Shown in pieces: positions 45,001 through 57,600 of a stretch of DNA of 64,000 bases. Source of the stretch: Petunia secreta (Eukaryota; Streptophyta; Magnoliopsida; Solanales; Solanaceae); assembly GCA_029990175.1 (NCBI GenBank), contig JARKIP010000023.1, positions 20,045,501 to 20,109,500 of the forward strand, in the 5' to 3' direction. Every line of letters begins with the position of its first letter. Positions within the stretch are counted from its first letter, which is position 1. The position numbers and the translations under genes are program-made. The notes below the pieces were generated by a model. That model searched no databases. It saw only the letters and a program-made list of their open reading frames with translations, and was not told the origin of the DNA.

Positions 45001-45639
45001 AGAGAAGAGAGGGAAGACTGCGTAGATCTATGTTTATGGCTAAATTTGGCAAAAAATAACCTTTTATACTTGGACCATTATGTAACGTAAAAAACTTTGG
45101 GGTGAGAAGATTAGGTAGTTACAAAATTTTAATGTCATTAATGATTAGATTATCATATACTACATAATTAAAACTTGAACATTTTTTCATTGAAAAAAAA
45201 AAAAACTTCACGGGTCATGCCATGCTAATCTGCACATAGAGAGAGAGGAGATGAGATGATGAGACACAGATATAAATAAAGAGTTAAAAAGAGGGGGAGA
45301 ACACTTGGCTGGCTTTGTCTCTAGGAGTACTAGTCAGATATTGTCCTACTATTTGAAAGAGAAATAGTAGTATATAATTAAACAAGGGAAAAAAGAAAAT
45401 AGTAGAAAAATAAAGGTTTGTATTAGTGAGGAGAGAGCAGACAACATTTGGTGAGATTGAATGAACCCCACACAAATATTAGTAACACCCTCCACCACCA
45501 ACCCAATTTATTTAATCTCACCCCACGAAGTGACACTTCATTCTGGTCAGGAGTTGTTCTGAACTGAACTGAACTGAACTCTCCGCCCGCCCCCACGGTA
45601 CTCGTTCATTCATAATTCATAATAGAAGGGAGAGCTGGA
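45001..45639 (+). promoter_or_regulatory. Upstream region of the KASII gene with candidate TATA box
   Basis: TATAAATAAA at 45271-45280 lies about 360 bp before the start codon and is the best TATA candidate. Downstream are AG-rich stretches typical of plant leaders, and a direct repeat of CTGAA units (GAACTGAACTGAACTGAACT, 45560-45579). The farther part (45001-45230) is AT-rich with no structure seen. Confidence 0.4.
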
Positions 45640-48600
45640 ATGGCGTCATCCACAGTATCGTCATGGGTGATGGGGTCGTCATGCATGTCCTCAGAAATAG
45701 ATTGTTTTTCCAAATGCTGCAAACCAACTAGAACAAGGGTTTTCCCCAACTCTCCAGGTTTCATTTTCTTTTCTTTTCTTTTCTTTTTTTTAAAGAAAAA
45801 AATTAAGATTTGTTAGTATTTTATAAGGCTGCATGGTCGGTGGATTTGATTATTCATTTGCCACCTCATCTCTCATGTGAAATTCATTGCAACTCTCCTC
45901 TCGCGTGTTTCTGCATCTTATAACTACGCTATACTTTTGAGATAAATGTGGTTACCACCTCGACTAATTCCACGGGTACTTGCTGCCTCCAACCACCACA
46001 GGTACCGGTAATTCTGACTACTAAGCCATGGAAGGATGGCAAGATATCACCTAGTCTTTTTTAGGAAAAATTAACAATACTTGGGGTGCAGATTATCATA
46101 GATAGGCTGGTAGTTGAAATTTACTAGATAGCCACTCTTTACTAAATCCTCAATCCCATCAACTCTTACTATCGATAATTCTTTGCAGTGAAAACAGAGC
46201 AGGCTAAGTCTGCTTTTGGGTTAGTTCCTGATATGTAAGGTGATGTGGAGAGTATTTTATCTTTACAGCCTATAAGATTTTGGTGTCTGTTGGTATATCC
46301 CTAGCAGTATTTTGAAAGGCGTTTGCACATAGATGAGGTTGATATTTGAAAAATGAGTTTTTGAAGTTGAAGTTGAAAAATAGTATTTGAAAGTTTGAAG
46401 TTGTGTTTGGTGCTGATGATATTCATACAAGGTGGAAGATGGGTATTAGATGAGTGTCTACGTGTTCACTACAGAATGTGTGGATTAGGCATATTTCACA
46501 GGTTCCAATCCTGCCACGTACAAAATAGGAGAGAAGGGTAGAGGGGCGAGCCCATTATCCACCGGCTTGGGGGATTTCTCGGTTAAAAAAAGAAACAAAA
46601 ACAAGTTTAAGTGTTGTGATTATTGGAAAGAAAGTGGCTTTCGTCCATACATAAAGGTGGTTATTTTCCACTTTTCTGGTAGAAACTAGTTTTCTTTGAA
46701 AGAATATTCCGCTAACTAAACATTACAAATCAACTTCATCAGGGAATTTCTTACCCAACACTCCCACATGATTGGGTTTTCTTTGAGGTACTTGCACAGA
46801 ACTACAGAGTTGTAGTTTTCAAAAACACATTCTTATATGGTCTCCCTTAAGCTATCAACTTCCTGTTATGGTCCCTTGATGTAGATCTAGTTATGGGACG
46901 ATGCAACACAAAATCAGAATTAATGGGGAGGGAATTAGGAGTTTGGGAAGAGGTTTTTCTCATGCGACCTATGGTGCGGATTCGTTAAGAGAGAACCAAC
47001 AATCTCTTGAGTTAAGTACTCAAAAACTTGATAATTTTCTGCTTGTATTTCACTGAACTACATGATACTTTAAATACAATATTTCTTAAGATAACTACTC
47101 CTAAACACAAGGACATAACTTCCTACTTTTCCTATAGATAAGAATCTGGAGGAAACTGCAAATAACTACTACAAAGAAATAGGAAATATGTCTACGGATA
47201 AGCTGTAGATTACTACTTAGAAATCTAATAAACTAACTATGTTTTATGACCAAAGGACTGGTAACATTAAGACATAAGGAGGGCTAACTTTAAGACTAGA
47301 GGACGGCTAACATCACTCCCTTCCTTCAAATCTCGCTTGTCCTCAAGCAAGATGTGTGGAACGCGTTGTGCATAAAAGTTTGCTGCCAGTGGTACTTGTT
47401 AAGATTATAATGGTTAATTTCCTTCTTGTTCAACAAAATCTTCATCTTTATCTTCTACAGATTCAATCCAAAATAATTTCTTGCATTGATGACCTCGGGT
47501 GAATGGTTCATCACAGTTGAAACAAAGTCCCTTAAGTCGTCTTTCCTCCATTTCAGATCTGGTCAATTCCTTGACAAATCTGGTGTGTTGTTGAGGTGAG
47601 AAATCTGCCATCTTTGATCTACAAGCATCTGATAATGACAAATGAATGGGTTGTTCCTTGCGTTCATAAAGCCGGGTAATACTCATTGCCATAGCCAAAT
47701 CCGGAGGATTATGCAACTCTACCTCAACTGCTATAGAGTCAGCAAGACCACTTATATAAAGTTCAATTTTCTGCCCTTGTGTAAGAGTACCAACACGTGA
47801 AACTAATTGCTCAAATTTTTTTTGATAATCTGCCACAGATCCAGTTTGGCATAACTTGGCCAATTCTCCCAACTTTTGACTTCTAATAGGCGGTCCAAAA
47901 CGAAGGTTACGTTGACGTTTGAACTCACTCCAAGTGGGTTGAGGCATATCAATCTCTAGTTGAAGAAACCAGAGTTGTGCAATTCAAAACCAGAGTTGTG
48001 CAATTCCTTCCAAGTGAAAAAAAGCAAGTTCAGTTTTTTCTTCTTCTGGTGTTTGTTGGTGTCGAAAGAAGTGCTCGCACCTGTTCAACCATCCCAATGG
48101 ATCCTCTTGACCATTAAAACACGGAAAATTCAATTTTGAATATTTAGGAAGGATAGGAAGTTCAGATCTAGAACTTGCAGCCACTGCTTTACCCTTCCAA
48201 CCTCGATTGTGATGGTCATTTTTATTTGATTCAGTGTCTGCCTTTGAATTTGCTAAATCCATTGTTAGTGCATCTAAGCGAGCATTAATGGCCTCCTGTC
48301 TGGCTGCACGTTCCTCTTGGAACAAAGTCACCAACTGTGCCAATTGTTGTTGAATTTGGTCTCCCATAACTCCCCGCTCTGATACCAAGTTGTTATGGTC
48401 TCTTGATGTGGATCTAGTTATGGGACGATGCAACACAAAATCAGAATTAATGGGGAGGAAATTAGGAGTTTGGGAAGAGGTTTTCCTCCTGCGATCTATG
48501 GTGCGGATTCGTTAAGAGAGAACCTCTTGAGTTAAAGTACTCAAAAATTTGATAATTTTCTGCTTGCATTTCACTGAACTACATGAGACTTTAAATACAA

Positions 48601-51304
48601 TATTTCTTAAGATAACTACCCCTAAACACAAGGACATAACTTCCTATTTTTCCTATAGATAAGAATCTGGAGGAAACTAACTACTACAAAGAAATAGGAA
48701 ATATGTCTACAGATAAGCTGTAGACTATTACTTAGAAATCTAATAAACTAACTATGTTTTAAGATCAAAGGACGGCTAACATTAAGACATAAGGACGGCT
48801 AACATTAAGACTAGAGGACGGCCAACACTTCCCAACATAGATTTTGATGTACTTGGCTGTTCGTTTTACTAGGGAAAGTAATGGCAATTGCTGCCCAACC
48901 GGCCATGGAAGCCCCACTAAAGAAGAAACCTCCAACCAAGGAGAGGCGAGTTGTTGTGACAGGGATGGGTGTGGCTACACCAATTGGTCATGATCCCCAT
49001 GAGTTTTATGAAAACCTGCTTCAAGGTGTCAGTGGAATAAGTGAGATAGAAGCTTTTGATTGTTCACTTTATCCAACGGTACGTCTACTTCTTGGGTCTG
49101 TTTTCTTCAGCTTTAGTTTATCTAAATGTTGATATTGAGGTCCAAATTGCAGAGAATTGCTGGTGAGATCAAGTCTTTCTCGACTGATGGTTGGATCGCA
49201 CCCAAACTTTCTAAAAGAATGGACAAGTTCATGCTTTACATGCTAACGGCTGGTAAGAAGGCACTCTCAGATGGTGGAATTACTGAAGAAATGATGGATG
49301 AAATGGATAAAAGAAGATGTGGAGTTTTGATTGGCTCTGCTTTGGGCGGAATGAAGGTGATCCACTTTTCTTTCTTTTTTGTTCTTTAATCGTAATTGTG
49401 ATGAAAATTTTGTTGGTTAAACATGTCAACTTTTTTTGTTTTCATTTTCTTTTGTCATTCATATGTGTGCGATCAGCTCTATTTGCTAGAAAAACATCTC
49501 ATTTATAATTGAAGCAATGACTCGTACATGATTGCCCATGTCTATTTCCTTAGAGAGAATCCTAAGCAGATTAGTATGTAGGCTCTGCAGTCTTTGCTAG
49601 AACTAACAAAGCGACTGCTCTTTATCTGACTTTCTTTGTTTGAGCAGGTTTTCAATGATGCAATAGAGGCTTTGAGGATTTCGTATAGGAAAATGAATCC
49701 TTTTTGTGTTCCATTTGCAACTACAAACATGGGTTCTGCCATGCTTGCCATGGACCTGGTTAGCAAAATTTATAGGTTTTTACTTATGATCTATGATTTA
49801 TGATCAAAAAAGCTCAGTTTCATGTGTTTGTCTACAATCTCAATTGCAGGGATGGATGGGTCCAAATTATTCAATTTCAACAGCATGTGCTACAAGCAAC
49901 TTCTGCATATTGAATGCTGCTCACCACATCATTAGAGGTGAAGCTGTAAGTTTCGTGCCTTTAAGTCATAGAAAGCTTTAGGAAACAGAGGGTTCGGTAT
50001 CGTCTGTTGTTCAGGGAGTTCTTTATGCATAGATAGATGAATCCTAAGGATTAACATGCTTAGCAGCAAAGTGCCCTTTTAACGTACTGACAATTTGCAG
50101 GACTTGATGCTTTGTGGTGGATCAGATGCGGCAATTATACCAATTGGTATATATATCTTCTTTCTTAACTGAAATTAGTCTATCAAGCTGAGAGTTGTTG
50201 ATTACCTTGTAAAATTGTTCTTGTTTGAAATATTCTTTTTATGTTTTTCCGTGTTGAAGGATTGGGAGGATTCGTTGCATGTAGAGCACTTTCACAGAGA
50301 AATAGTGACCCTGCAAGAGCTTCTCGGCCTTGGGATAGTGTAATGTCTTATAAATCATTTGTTCTTTTATGTGGATGGGGTGATGATTCTGGAGTAGTTC
50401 TGCTATTCCTATGCAGTTCTTGGGTTTGTGATCAAATAGGGAATTAGAAATATATGCTTCGTATTTTTCATTTGTTGCTTGTGTGAGTTATGCATCTCCA
50501 CCATTGCAGCTCCCGTTTCCTGAATTTTAACTTGGAGTATGTCATAGTTTCTTCAGAATTTATGACCAAGAAACTCCTCGACACCCATGAACTTTGTGGA
50601 TGTGGAGGCATAAAAGTAATTTTGATGGAACCGAAATATATTTATGGATATTTATGTTTTGTTTGATAAGTAATGGAATATTATATTTCTGATATACTTT
50701 TGGTGCAAATATGATATGCCGGTCAGCACTGATGATTGGATGCTCTTTGTAGAGAATTATGCCGATTCTCAACTTTCTGTATGCATCTTTTAGGTGGTGC
50801 TCTTCCAATCACATCCTTGTATATTTATGATCACGTTCTAGCTCATATGTTCAACGTGCTTATGTTAGTTACCATATTTGGATTACTTGTACTTAGTAGG
50901 AAGAAGAAATAGCACTACAAAAATTCAACCACATCCTCCATTTTTTTTTTCCCTGTGTGTGTGTGAAGTATTTGAGTGAGAACTACTTCTCATTTTATCT
51001 TATTCCTGGACAGCATCGCGATGGATTTGTTATGGGTGAAGGAGCCGGAGTCCTGCTTCTGGAAGAACTTGAGCATGCCAAGGTGATTTATGCTTCAAAG
51101 TTTATAGCTTGCTCTCTTCCTTTCCCACTTGTTGACCCTCAAACAAAAGATAAAGATAAGAAAGTCAATCCCTAGCCATATAATTGTTCTAAATATCCTT
51201 TTTAATTTTATGAGCAGCAAAGAGGTGCAACTATTTATGCTGAATTTCTAGGTGGAAGTTTTACTTGTGATGCTTATCACATGACAGAGCCTCATCCTGA
51301 AGGT

Positions 51305-51382
<78 letters not shown>

Positions 51383-51631
51383 GAAGCCGGGGTCACTGGG
51401 TAAGGGTGTAGTCAGTGGCTGTATTTTATGGATCCTTCATTTGCATAGACGTGTCTGTGTTGAATGGGTATGACATGGGTATTGAGTTTTTTTTTTTTTT
51501 TGCATATATCTGTTGTATTTTCAACATATTATTTCTATGTGGTTTCATGATGACATGAATTGAGCTTAAATGAAGAAACATGGTCTGTGAGGATGCATAG
51601 AGCCGACCCCAACTTGTCTGGGATTTAGGCT

Positions 51632-51662
<31 letters not shown>

Positions 51663-54600
51663 ATAAGGTGCAAATGTCTGATTTATTTTGTGCATGAAGA
51701 AATGAATTAGTCTTTTAAGTTTATTTACCTCTCCAACAAGTAGCTGTGACATATAGTCCTCCAAAATATGATTCCATCACCTTATCATCTTATTCTTTGG
51801 GGAGTTGACAAGTCGCATGGGTTTTAAATAATTGGGGCAATACATCTTTTAAACCTCCTCTGCTTTCATCTTCTACTCACTAATGCTAAATGCAGCAATT
51901 CACTAATGCTAAATGCAGCAATAGGTATTCTTGAGAGCTGTCTATCCACCCATCTTATAAAGATACCACCCTAACCATATATTTGATTTAATCCTTTGAT
52001 TTTACTTTGGCTTCTTTTGTGAAAGAATGTTTCTTTTCTTTCGTAATAACTAGTAACTTTCATAGTTTCTGAGTCACGAGATTTTGTTCCATGAGGCATT
52101 AACTCTATTGTTGGCATTCTGTTAGAATTTCCTTTAATGGGATGCATCTGTTACATGAATCTTCTGAGGAGTCCTACGTGTTGCCCACCTATTTTGCCAT
52201 GGTTGACGACGTCACTCCTTTTCTCATGTTAATGGTGGATCTAGAAAAATAAACTGTTTGTTTCCTCATTCTTAGTGATTTTTAGTGATGTACTTCCTCC
52301 ATCCCACTTTGTTTGTCATAGTCTGACTTGGCACAAAGTTTAATAAAGAAGGGAAGACTTTTGAAACTTGTGGTCTAAAAGAAGCCATAGATATTTGTGT
52401 GGCTGTAAATTGGAAGTTTGGAGTTAAATTGTTTCCAAATTTAAAAAATGTGCCATTCTTTTGTGATGGACTAATAAGGAAAGTATGACATACAAAGTGG
52501 GACGGAGGGAATATTATATATCTGTTTCTTATTCGGTTTGACTATGTTGGAGCAGCACTCTACTTATTAAGTCTAGCTACTCAAGTTTTAGGGTTCTCTG
52601 ATAATTCTAATTAGAAGATTATTCCGAACCAGATAGATTTGCATAATATGTAGCATACTAAGGACGAAACATAGCTTAACCTAACAAGAATGCACTGTCT
52701 CATGTTTGCTGAAATTTTGAGAAAAGGATGCCTTTGAACTCTTCTATTCCCCAAACAAGCAGGAACTGGAGTCATCCTATGTATAGAGAAGGCCTTAGCT
52801 CAGTCAGGGGTATCCAAGGAAGATGTGAACTACATTAACGCACATGCTACATCCACACCAGCAGGAGATCTCAAGGAGTATCAAGCTCTTGCCCGTTGTT
52901 TTGGCCAGAATCCAGAGGTTAGATTTAACTTCTCTCATTGAACTACTGCTGTCCTGGTCAGTCCTCTCTGGTTAGGTTCATTTTTAATCAGTCATTGCTC
53001 CATGTTTTCAGCTACGAGTGAATTCCACAAAATCTATGATTGGTCACCTGCTTGGAGCTGCTGGTGCTGTTGAAGCTGTGGCAACTATTCAGGTGCTTTT
53101 ATCTCATAATCCCTCATGTGTGCTGGGGATGCAATTCAGTTGCTTTCTGGTTTCTTGGGTAACATTTCATTCAATTATTTTGCACAATTAGCTACAAATT
53201 CTGGTATTGCAGCATGTGTAGCCTGTTAGGTGATTTGCATACATTGTTAAGTTGTCAATCTGTCGAATGGACAAAATCATTCTGGTTATTTAGAGAAGGT
53301 CATCAGTAAACTCAAAGTTCTTTCTATTTTTTAGCTGTCCTTCTGAGGGAATTGGTGAAGGAATATTTGGCTCCTAGATTGCTTGTGTCCTGTAGAACTT
53401 GCTTTTTTTAGAATGAACCTGTGGCTACTAAGACAGAGAAATCAGCTGAAGCTGATTTACTGAGCTGCAATTTGTACAATTACATAACATGAGTTGCTTT
53501 CTTTTTGAAGTCGACTTCTATCATGATAAAATATAGAGTAAGAAGAAAGGAAAGATATATGTTGTAGTCACCTTCAGGTGTGAGTGCAAAATACAAATTT
53601 ATGACTATTGGTAGAGGTGATACGTTGTGTGACCTAAAGGAGTGGGAAAGCGAAGGCACTGGCTAACTTTTTATGGAGAGGGGGAACAAAACTAGGCATC
53701 CTCCTGGTGGTCGATCTAACCTTAAGTAGACATAAATGGCTTATAGGAGTAGAAACATCAACTGCCTCGGGACTCTGGAACTACTAAATCTAAGTGATAA
53801 CGCCATGCTTTAAAATCTGTTCTCTTTCCAGTTAAAGTATTTTCCTTTTTCTGAAGGGTTATTCTTATTTCTGATTTGCCTATCTGGTGTGTTGACCATA
53901 CACCTGACAAAAATGAAGAGCATGACAATTTATATGTCACGTTGAAAGCTGCTTCATTAGGTCAAATTAGAGAAATTATTTTATATTCAATAATAGGGGA
54001 TAGTTGAACTAATCAAAAACATGGATGGACTTAAATTGTTTTTTAGAAAAAAAGTTATTTCATGTCCAATGCAATGACCTTTTAAATGATATTGGGTACA
54101 GAAAACGATCCCCACTTTTGGGATCATACTGGATATGTTGTACAGAAAATGATAGTGTCTAAGGCTGCAGTAGGATTTGTATGATATAGGATATACAATA
54201 CTAGCTAATCTAATTTAGTTCTCTCTAGTGTTAAAACTGCGATGAGAAATGCTAAAGTTCTGAAGCTGCGTGCAATGATGCCGGTGTTTAGCTGAAGAGG
54301 GGGGGGGGGGGGTTGTTTAAGGCAAGTATCAAGGTGCTAAGATGTGTGCTTGAACAAGCATGATATGGAGGGGACACTTAACGATAAATATCACTAGTAA
54401 AGTGATGTATTTCATTGTTATGCACTAATTCCTAGTGAATGGATAAATATGTTTAGTGATTACAACAACTGCAATGCCTCAATCCCAAACAAGTTGGAGT
54501 CGGCTATTTGAATCCTCCTTGACCGTTTTAGTGATTCGGAATTAAAGAACTTTTTTTTAAAAGGTTTGCACTAAATCTGAATTAGAACGCAAAAACTAGA

Positions 54601-57600
54601 TACCTTTTGTCTGAATCAGAAACATAAAATGGATTTGGACCTGATTGTCATGGTTTTTGTTACATACATATTTCACTTAATTTCTTTTCTTTTAGGTCTT
54701 TGTCGATATGTTTATTATCTGTGTTTATATTTATTTATATATTATTTTTAGATATGTGTCTGTGGGGTCTATGTTTCTTTTCTTCCTCAATGCCTCTTTT
54801 AACTGAAGTACACGTTTCCATTAATCTTTTGGTGTAGATCTCCAGCAGATCTTGATGTTTTTCTAAGGTTTTCACCTTTGTAAGGAACCAGCATATTCAT
54901 AGCAGTCTTAGGATGTGATCTAACTTTTAAAAAAGACATTCTTAGAAGAAGAATGATATATTCTAAATTATTACTTGATAAAAAAAAAAAGAAAATTTCT
55001 AATTTTTGAAATATTTCATAAAAAAAAAGTAATATATTTTTTAAGATCATACCCGTCAAAATAAATATATATATAATATTTATTTATTCTATTTTTTTTT
55101 AATTTTTTTTAAGATCATACTTGTACAAGTAAGACATATCACATTCATCAAAGTTTATGCAATCTGATTTTAAAAGAAGGAAATCATACTAGGCACCTAG
55201 GGCTTTGGCTAGTAGTAAGAGTGCAGCGCGTGAACACATGTTTGAGCCCTGCCACGGGCAGTTGTTTGGTTTTTAAGTGGAGAAGGGTAGGACGGGTCCA
55301 TTATCCACTGTATTTCGAGCAGTGCACAACTGGCCCTCAAAAAATTCTCTTTTTTTTTTTTTTTTTTTTTTTTGAGAAAGTTAACAATTTATTTAACAAT
55401 CACCAACAAAGGTGTTGGCATCCATATTTACAAAATTGGTTTTGATCAGTCTACAAGGTATCAAAAAATCTACTAATGTTTCAGCATATTCTAAATAGCT
55501 TTCCTTACACCAAATATAAAAAAGCATAATACAATTCAGCTTAATATGTTGAATTGAACTGGACCTATTTTCAAAACACCTGGCATTTCGTTCTTTCCAT
55601 ATTGTCCACCAAACACATGCCGGAACCATACTCCACCATTTCTTTTCTCTAATTCCTCTAGCAGCATTGTTCCAACATTTGAGTAAATCACAAGTACTGT
55701 GCGGCATAACCAACTCATTCCCGCTAGGCCAAAAAAAAGTTTTCATAAAACTTCAGTAAATTTGCAGTGCAGAAAAAGATGATCGATGATCGTTAGTTTC
55801 AGCTGCTTCTTTGCAAAGAAAACATCTTGATATCAGTTGAATACCCCCTCTTTTTGCCACTAACCAGGAAAAATACACCACTTTAAAAGGAGCCTTAACT
55901 TTCCAAATTGCCTTCCAAGGCCAGTCTAAATTGCTGTGAGTATTTGCAATAGCCTTGTAGTAAGCTGATTTAACAGAGAAAATTCCATTGCTACTCATAT
56001 TCCAAATAATAGTCTTCAGAATTGTTTGTGCCATGAAATGATTTTAGACATTTGAGAAATTCAGCCACTCTATCAACTTCCCAACCATTTAAAGCTCTTC
56101 TAAAAGGAATGTTCCATCCCTCTTGATTTCTTGATTGGTCTAAAGTGGCTTCCGGCGAGTAAGTCAAAGCATAGATCGGGAAAAGTCTCCCTCAAAGGTC
56201 CATGCGCAATCCAAAAATCATTCCAAAAGGAAGATCTCTCTTATCCTTTTGGTAAGAGGAAGATCATGCTTGCAGAAGACATTTTAAGGAACAGCGGGTG
56301 GAAAGTGGGATGCTTGATACATTGCACAACGGGAACTCTCCATAATGATTATTTCTATTTTTCATTTGATATTGTTGCCGTTTGCAATCATTTGGATTTT
56401 GGCTGCTGTGAGTTTATCTAGTTTGAAGTTAGGAGCTCAAATTAATACAAGGTGAACAGCCTTGTAACTTCAAATTATTCGAATATTTAGTTGAATTAAG
56501 AAGCAAAAAAGCTGTGTGACCTTGAGGTCACGGGTAAAGTTGCCTTTTGAAAGGGAGCCTTGTAGCAACCGGTAAAGTTGTCTTCGTGTGATCTAGAGGT
56601 CACGGGTTCAAGCTGTGGAAATAGTCACTGTTTATGCTTTGTGCACCGGACTGCCTTTTTTTTTTTTTTTTTTTTTTGGAGATGGTAACATATGTATGTA
56701 TATTAATAGACAATACATAGGTTATACTGAAAACCATATTTACAAGTGGGCAAAAGAAAAGAGGGGAAAAAAGAAAGAAAAAACTATTCTGCAGTCCTAG
56801 CAAGATTCTAGAATTTCTACGATTGAGACAGAATCTTCTGTGTAATTCTTATTACACCAAAAACAAAAAAAGCAGAACACATTTTAGTTTGATCTTCTGT
56901 AATGTACGGCTACTATCCTCAAAATATCTTGAATTCCTTTCTTTCCAGATTGTCCACCAGATACATGCGGGGACAGTCCTCCATCTATCTCTGTGCCTTG
57001 CTCCAACATCAGCTTCATTCCAACTAAAAAGAACTTCAATAATCTTGTTAGGCATTGTCCAGGATATGCCTCTGAGATTAGTATAGATCTTCCATAACTG
57101 GTATGTTATCTTGCAATGTAAAAATAGATGGCTTACTGTCTCGGCTTCTTTCCCACATAAATAGTATCTTGAACAAAGTGAAATCCCTCTCTTTATAAGA
57201 TTGTCTTGCGTCAAGACATCCTCCTTTGCCAGCAGCCAAGAAAAACAAGCTACCTTATAGGGAATCTTGGTTTTCCAGATTTGCTTCCATGGCCAATTAG
57301 TTAGTTGCTGGTTAGGTTGACTCAAAATTTTATATATTGTATTCACCTTATATATACCATTCTTATTTCCTTGCCACCATAGTGTATCCACCCCACTCTG
57401 TAAATCTCTGAAACCTTCCAGTAGGTCACAAGAGGGTTGTCGGGTAATGATTACCTATTACACCCAAGGGTGTGTCTAGTGTTTTTTTGGCTCCAAACAT
57501 TATTCTTAAGTCTAGATGTTTAGTGTATCTATATAGTTGGCATAATGCCTCACCTGTAGATTCCCTTGATAGATTTTTGGACTTTGTTGGCTCACTAGTT

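Larger units (their letters stand above)
46864..48827 (-). mobile_element. Gag-only LTR retrotransposon (TR-GAG type) in KASII intron 1
   Basis: The target duplication CTTCC is at 46859-46863 and 48828-48832. LTRs of 449 and 437 bp (46864-47312 and 48391-48827) are about 95% alike by eye and end TG..CA. The primer-binding site is at 48376-48387 and a purine tract (GAAGGAAGGGAGTGA on the minus strand) abuts the 3' LTR at 47313-47327. The internal 1.1 kb encodes only a Gypsy-type gag; there is no protease, RT or integrase. All termini are intact, so it would have depended on an autonomous partner. Confidence 0.93.

Noticed and set aside
56131..56421. 96-codon plus-strand frame
   Set aside because: It is antisense to the LINE zf-RVT/connector region and has no domain.
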